This document shows positions 53,280-58,568 of a DNA stretch of 58,568 bases, piece by piece. Below the pieces are notes generated by a model, which saw nothing but the letters and a program-made list of their open reading frames with translations, ran no database searches and was not told where the DNA came from. Source of the stretch: Symsagittifera roscoffensis (Eukaryota > Xenacoelomorpha > Acoela > Convolutidae); NCBI RefSeq assembly GCF_963678635.1, contig NW_026971733.1, positions 1-58,568 of the forward strand, read 5' to 3'. Made by a program: the position numbers and the translations under genes. Within the stretch, counting starts at the first letter, position 1; every line of letters starts with the position of its first letter.

Positions 53280-53525
53280 ATGAATTTTTTGAGATCTACT
53301 TCTTCCTCCTACTTGCTTTTTGATGGTTTTTCTGACCGTGCTTTTGAGTGCCTGCTTTTTCTTTTTGTTGCAACTTTTATCAGTTCTGGAGCTGCCTGAA
53401 GAAGTAGTTCTTTTCCGATCTTTTTTGCTGCTGGTATCACAAACTTTCGAGTCAATGGAAGTGCCATTCTTCCTATTGCTAATGTTAATGCACCGAAGCC
53501 ACTGCCTCGTTGTCTATAATGCCCC
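53280..53525 (-). pseudogene. Small basic protein, copy 2
   Basis: Same sequence and same frameshift as 45885-45640. Confidence 0.4.
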
Positions 53526-53589
53526 GAAAATGTGTTAGGTTTGCTTGGTTGTGGTAAAATGATTCCATATTGATCAATTGCTAAACTTT

Positions 53590-54463
53590 TGAAATTTCAA
53601 AGTCAGAACAACTTTTCCCCCTCCAGCGAAAGGAACAAGTCCTCCAGTTTCTGTGCGCAAGCTCACAGAAATATTAGAAATATTGTTGACCAAAAGTTTT
53701 TTGAAACCAAATTACTAAACACTTGACGTTGATTCGGTTCAATTGTACATGCGTAACCGTTTTTCACTCAACGATTTGTATCAATGACTCTTAAAAGGGG
53801 TGCTTTTGTGTCTCCTACTATTTGATAATGAAGTATGTCCTTGTAAATAAACATAAGCTGAGTACCAGCACTTTCATCAACAGGATAGTCAGCATCAAGA
53901 TCTTGGGTAGTAAATGTGCTATGTTTCGAGCTTCCTTGTTTGTAACCTATATGATAACCAGTTCCATCTCTGACGCCTTTGAATTCAAGTAGACTAGGAA
54001 TTTGCAGGCTTGAAAAAGTTATACCTACCCAATAATGCAGCCATAATGAAAGATGTTTGGTTATTGGATCTATTACGTAAACCAATTTCTCTAATTCTGT
54101 GTTTCGACGAATCTCATCCAGTATTTGTTTAATGCTCGTATACTCTCCTTTTGTTATTTTCACTGTTTCTCCAACGTGAGGCCTGGAGATCGTGTCTTTC
54201 TCAACTTTCTTTCTTGCTATAACCCGATTTTTTTTGTAGTACACAATGTTGTTGTCAGTTACTTTGTTTATCTGGGTGGGGAAGGTAATTTCTGTAACTG
54301 CTACTCGCCATTCACCTTGCAAATTTATTTCTGCACTCAGGAGATTTTTAAAGTTGGCCAGAGTGTTATCTTTAAAAACTTTCATTGATGCAGATGAATC
54401 TAGGGTAATTGTGAAGGAAGGGGGAACTTTGTGGGTGAAAAGGCTGGAAGTGCCCTCAGTCAT
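53590..54463 (-). pseudogene. Conserved Polinton-associated protein, putative virion component (copy 2)
   Basis: Here the frame is open for 231 residues from ATG 54463 to 53768, because position 54076 keeps TAC where copy 1 has TAA. The extra part contains PITKHLSLWLHYWVGITFSS and DLDADYPVDESAGTQLMFIY, strand-rich. The frameshift beyond 53768, before the LRTETGGLVPFAGGGK segment, is shared with copy 1. Confidence 0.65.
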
Positions 54464-54469
54464 GATTGC

Positions 54470-55641
54470 TTACGATTTCTCCTGCTCCAGAACGCGAATT
54501 AGTTCAGACTTGTAAAATTTTTCCTCAATCGGTTCTCTGTTAGAATCAATCAAGTTGAATGTTGGGGGATTTCGTGTTCGTATGTCAAAAACTTCGAACA
54601 CTTCATCGGCAAGTCTAACATTATCAACAACACAAAACTTTGGACGTCGAACTAATTTCAATGACTGTTCTGCTACTAACAAAATCAAGCGAGGAACATC
54701 TTTTTTAGTTACCTTGTTTGGTGCAAGATTTGTGACACGATTTGTTCTCGAATTAATTGCATTTACAAAATCTTGCAATTTGTCATTGTATGAGTAAGTC
54801 CATTTATCCTCCAAGTACTTATAAATAAGATTTTTCAAGGAACAGATATTTCTTTCAGTGAAAGCAGACTTTTTCTCGCTCTCTGTGCTATATATTTTTA
54901 TGCCTTTCTTTTTACATAATGCTTCGAAGGACATTTCAAACTCTGTGCCCTTGTCCACTCATACTTTTTCGGTTGTTTTGTCGTTATCATTAGTTTGAAC
55001 GCTTCTGATGTTGTAGTAGCAGACTTTGATTTCAAGGGTTGCACTCTGAGAAAGCGGGACATGCAGTCATTTGCAACAAGCTGATACTTAACATCATGGT
55101 TGTACTGGGCAAGTTTATCAACAAAGGCCAGATCTAATGACCAGATTTCGTCGACATCGTAAACCATGACCTTGAGTCGCGGCGTTTTTCGGATCACAGT
55201 TCGATATTTTGTGTAAGCAGAATCAGTATGAAGAAAATGTTTAAATTTCTTTCGCGACAAATTGGTTGCTTTTATCAAGTTGTTCACACTACCAAATAAC
55301 GCGGGACCTTTGTCACTGTATTTAGTTTTCAACAGTTTTTCTTCAATCTTGGTGACTTTCCCATTGTTTTGTTTTCGCCTTTGTCTTTTCTGACGTTGGA
55401 GAATCTGAATCGTTATAGGGCGTTCCGTAAGAGTCAGAGCCTTCTTCTGACTCTTTTTCACGTTTTTGGTTTCGGGTTTTTCTATTATCGCTAAGGCTTT
55501 TTCTTTTTTGTTTTTTACATCTCTTAGTGTTTGGATTACTTCTTCCCTGCCAAGCGGGGGATGTTGCTCGTGTTCTTGAGGGCCTGGGTTCTCGTTTCTC
55601 TTGCGCATTAAAAGACGCTGACTGAACCGCGTGTTTGGCAT
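54470..55641 (-). pseudogene. Polinton integrase, copy 2, frameshifted
   Basis: As 48001-46830, same frameshift near 54960. Coding differences: Arg for Lys in RQ(K/R)RKQ, Ala for Asn in HTDS(N/A)Y, Glu for Lys in TTS(K/E)AF. Confidence 0.85.
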
Positions 55642-55647
55642 TTTGAT

Positions 55648-56190
55648 TTATACCAGCTTTTCATTCAAGTTGAGAGCAGTTAAATTGATAATGAACGCCG
55701 GATTATGTAGTTTTTTTGTTGGTTGTTGTATGTCGTATAAAAATACTGCACTTTTAAGTCCTGTTGGCACTTTATCCACATATATCACCTCATTGTCATG
55801 GTTTATGGTTACTCTTCCAGATTTCAAGCATGGTTTTTGCTCTAATAAATTTTTTCCCTCTAAAACCTGTAACTGTCCCAAAATACTTTCGGTCTGAATA
55901 TCATTTTTCTCTTCTAATATTTCATCTTTATCTCGTTCGAACTTTACTTCTTTATCGTTCGTTAACAGTTCAAGCTGTTCGTGTTGGGTCTCAGCAGCAT
56001 TTTCCGTAAACGTTTCCTTCGTTGCGGTAGTCTTACTAGTTTGAGCAGGTAATTGAGGTCTAAGCCGGTTAAGGTAGGATAGTTGAGCGTTTTTTTGTTT
56101 ATTAGTATTATTGTGACGAACACATGCAGCATGTGGCTGCTCTTTAACATATAAGTGTTTCGGAATTAGAATGAATTCTTCAGCAGTCAT
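55648..56190 (-). CDS. Conserved hypothetical Polinton protein, copy 2
   Basis: As 48550-48008; one Ser to Pro change (RPQLPAQTS). Confidence 0.6.
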   Translation of the reverse strand: MTAEEFILIPKHLYVKEQPHAACVRHNNTNKQKNAQLSYLNRLRPQLPAQTSKTTATKETFTENAAETQHEQLELLTNDKEVKFERDKDEILEEKNDIQTESILGQLQVLEGKNLLEQKPCLKSGRVTINHDNEVIYVDKVPTGLKSAVFLYDIQQPTKKLHNPAFIINLTALNLNEKLV

Positions 56191-56192
56191 GA

Positions 56193-56498
56193 TTAAGTTG
56201 TGAGGTACTTGTAACAAAAATAAAGTATTTGCCGCACTAAATGAAAACCTTCTTTACTCAAAATAATCGCACGTTTTTTGACAACACTGGTTTTTGGAGT
56301 GATTAAATATTTGTATGCTGTCTCGAATTGTTCGATATTTGCAATTTTAACGGGTACGCTTCCATTGACTACATTGAGCAAACTTTCACAAATCAGTGTT
56401 ATGAATTCGCGATTTGAAGTTTTTCTAATTAATCGTCTTAATTGTTCAGGTGTAATTTGTACCATATGCCGCAGAATAGATACGTTTTTCTTTTTCAT
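56193..56498 (-). CDS. Small conserved hypothetical Polinton protein, copy 2
   Basis: Protein identical to 48858-48553. Confidence 0.55.
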   Translation of the reverse strand: MKKKNVSILRHMVQITPEQLRRLIRKTSNREFITLICESLLNVVNGSVPVKIANIEQFETAYKYLITPKTSVVKKRAIILSKEGFHLVRQILYFCYKYLTT

Positions 56499-57218
56499 TT
56501 GTGATTGGACTAGTTTCTGCTGTAGATAAGGGTAAATAAAAAACTGTTGGCTCAAGCCGTATGATATTTGAACAATATCTCAAACAATCTGATGTACGGG
56601 GGTCCAAGTCGATTAGAAGATGTCCAAAAGAGTCTCGGGTAGCTAATTCGTAACCGCTTCTCAAAAATTTTGATACTTTCAATTGTCTTCCTAAAAGATA
56701 TAGTTGCTGAACGTCACGAGGCAATTTGAACAGAATGATGTGTGAAGTATTCAAATCAATCGTACCCGACCATCGACTTTGTTGAAACAAGTTATGCTTA
56801 ACATATATTACATCTATCCCTCTATGTCTACCCGCTGTCGCTAATCTAATAAAATCCTTGTCTTTATAAATGTCTTCACATGAACCATCGAAAACTAGAC
56901 GAACATTTTCCAAATTTCTTAAATATTCGAATCCGTTGAATTTCATGACTTTCACATTTACTTCGTGAGAAGACACTTTTTCTGAGAATGCAGGTTGTAT
57001 CTCTTTGTAAAGATATAGAGCAGTTCCAAATTTAGGGTAAGAATATTTTCCATCAAATTTTTGAAAATTAACTCAGTTTTCCCGGATCCTGAGGGTCCCA
57101 CTATCGCCATGAAAACTCTTGTCGAAGTATCAATCCCTTCATTCATATCCTCGGATTTGGTAATACGTAACCAACCAAGCCGGATGAAATCAAAAACCAA
57201 ACTGAAGTTTCTTCGCAA
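56446..57218 (-). pseudogene. Packaging ATPase, copy 2
   Basis: As 49578-48806, same frameshift between Walker A and Walker B, no coding difference seen; one silent change near 56677. Confidence 0.8.
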
Positions 57219-57437
57219 CTTAATTTAGTGAGAGAAAGTTTGAGAATGCAGAAAGTTAATAAAATTAGAATAACCACCATTTGCGCAACAAAAACTACTT
57301 CAGACCTTGGCAAAGTTACATTGTTACTAAACTTCCATGATTTTTTTTCACTGTTTGTCTCGTTATAAACAAACTCTGTTACTAATGTCGCGTCAGGTTC
57401 ATCTACTGCTGTTGCTGTTTCTGACATTTGAGATCTG
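57143..57437 (-). CDS. Small membrane protein, copy 2
   Basis: Identical to 49797-49503. Confidence 0.55.
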
Positions 57438-57514
57438 ATTTTTTCTACAGACTGTGTTAGACTTTTGCTCACTGTAAATAAAGCTTGTAAAAAAAACAAT
57501 AAATTGAATTAGTA

Positions 57515-57763
57515 TTATGAACAGTACAAAATTTCATAACGTGTGAAGTCTCTATCATTTATGTCATGCCTTTCTAGAACAAAATTTGCTGGGACGTTTG
57601 CAGTTTTTTCATAGTACATTATTTTCTTCACAGTATCCTCTTTCACTATCCTCCTAATTGCATCTGGCAATTCACTGCTGTTTAGATCCATCTGAACTCC
57701 TAGTTGACGTTTGGGTACTAAGACTAGTTCGGGAAGATATACTCCTCGCTTGCTGGCTAACAT
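57515..57763 (-). CDS. Unrecognised 82-residue protein, copy 2
   Basis: Identical to 50123-49875. Confidence 0.4.
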   Translation of the reverse strand: MLASKRGVYLPELVLVPKRQLGVQMDLNSSELPDAIRRIVKEDTVKKIMYYEKTANVPANFVLERHDINDRDFTRYEILYCS

Positions 57764-58013
57764 TTCTGATAAACTTGAATCTCTGAAAGTTTACAAATTG
57801 ATCAATAACTGAAACAAATCTCTTTAGGGTAGACAACTCTTCTTCGGTAATTTTTATTTGCTCCTTCCACTGAATATTTTGGCCGCTGCAATCAATACGC
57901 TCTATTCTTGTTAATGAAATTTTAGTATCATCCCCTGGAGTCATCCACGCACAAAGCATTGAATTTGATGATAGGTATGTCTCCACTTTCGCTGATCTCT
58001 CGCTGTTGTTCAT
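57672..58013 (-). CDS. Unrecognised 113-residue protein, copy 2
   Basis: As 50373-50032 with one Ile to Asn change (SGQNIQWK). Confidence 0.4.
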   Translation of the reverse strand: MNNSERSAKVETYLSSNSMLCAWMTPGDDTKISLTRIERIDCSGQNIQWKEQIKITEEELSTLKRFVSVIDQFVNFQRFKFIRNVSQQARSISSRTSLSTQTSTRSSDGSKQQ

Positions 58014-58016
58014 TTT

Positions 58017-58496
58017 TCAACCAATCATAAAAACCTTGCTTTTCTTCAGGGCACAATGATTCCTGGAGTTGTAATGAGGTATATGTCTATTGCAACTTAG
58101 ATAGTTTTTGAAAAATAAGTTTCCAACCAGAGGACAGCCCAAATCATCTAGGTTTTCAACTTTTCGGTCCAAGAACTTGGCCAAAAATTCTGTCTTTTCT
58201 TATCCTTTAGCGTAAAAAACGGCACCGGGATTTCTCAACACAAAACTCTGAAGTATTTGATTTAAGTTCATGTAAATGTAATCACCGTTTTCCCAATGGA
58301 GACCGTGTAAATAACTTGTTAACCAGTTGTAAGCTTTTTTTTCGAGCTTTGGTAGTATATTGAATTTCACTGGAGGTAATTAAATGAGTCGGTCGCTGTA
58401 TTCTGAAGTTGTTATTGCTAATCCTTTAACCACAAAGGCGTTTTTCTTGTAACGAAAGCCTTCCACGTTGAGCACAACTGATCTCTCGCCTAGCAT
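58017..58496 (-). pseudogene. Possible nuclease-like gene, copy 2
   Basis: As 50856-50377 with the same stops. Upstream only the last few codons of the next gene (58558 onward) are inside the window. Confidence 0.4.
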
Positions 58497-58568
58497 TCTA
58501 GTAAATGATAAAATACTGATTTTTTCAAATTAATGAAAAGGCAGAAGGCTATTCCGCTCAAATGTCCC

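Larger units (their letters stand above)
51692..58568 (-). repeat. Tandem unit 2 (continues past the window)
   Basis: Copy of 44052-50928. Differences seen by eye fall near 51817, 52139, 52322, 52539, 52584, 53729, 54076, 54703, 54844, 55005, 55217, 55378, 56048, 56677, 57827 and 57876. Confidence 0.9.

Noticed and set aside
1-58568. CRISPR array, operons or ribosome binding sites
   Set aside because: The direct repeats here are interspersed elements or minisatellites without spacers, and gene content is eukaryotic.

Overview
This is AT-rich eukaryotic DNA, almost certainly from an invertebrate animal genome. It carries Polinton/Maverick genes, a Ty3/gypsy LTR retrotransposon with a tRNA-Ser-type primer site, hAT-type and Helentron-like non-autonomous repeats, and a tRNA-derived SINE. 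No prokaryotic feature is visible. I cannot name the phylum. I see no intact host gene; one short, relatively GC-rich terminal-exon candidate (9213-9400, minus) is the best guess.

Layout. (1) 1-22,400 is a repeat graveyard. It holds many copies of a ~0.5-kb Helentron-like family, hAT-like elements with G-rich ends (two with visible 8-bp target duplications), small MITE-like inverted repeats, an inverted pair of a 375-bp repeat (10.9 and 15.2 kb), two minisatellites, a ~0.84/1.0-kb segmental duplication (17.6 and 21.1 kb), a SINE, and integrase pieces of a gypsy element. (2) 22,433-30,157 is one LTR insertion on the minus strand flanked by GACTA. It has three 275-bp LTRs rather than two: LTR, gag, pol, LTR, truncated gag, LTR. 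Its genes are broken. (3) 30.2-36.0 kb again holds Helentron-like copies, one apparently nested in another. (4) 36,181-36,446 is a near-perfect long palindrome. (5) 36,495-39,395 (minus) is a broken protein-primed-type DNA polymerase B of the Polinton kind. The region where its proofreading exonuclease should lie is missing. (6) 40,112-43,749 is a 3.6-kb unit bounded by ~105-bp inverted repeats. It carries two divergent genes I cannot assign to a transposase family. (7) 43,862-58,568 (minus) holds Polinton/adintovirus-like genes: adenain-type protease, double-jelly-roll-type major capsid, a small basic protein, a conserved virion-like protein, retroviral-type integrase, several small unknown proteins, an A32/FtsK-type packaging ATPase and a membrane protein. 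A 7,640-bp unit is tandemly repeated here (44,052-51,691 and 51,692 to the window end) at roughly 99.7% identity.

Together the Polinton genes would cover integration (integrase), capsid building and maturation (capsid, small proteins, protease), DNA packaging (ATPase) and DNA synthesis (polB). Nearly all have frameshifts or stops, and the two tandem copies share most of these, so decay mostly preceded the duplication. Several frames used here open at a non-ATG codon after an upstream stop, so 5' ends are uncertain unless an ATG start is stated. All calls come from reading the sequence; no database search was run.
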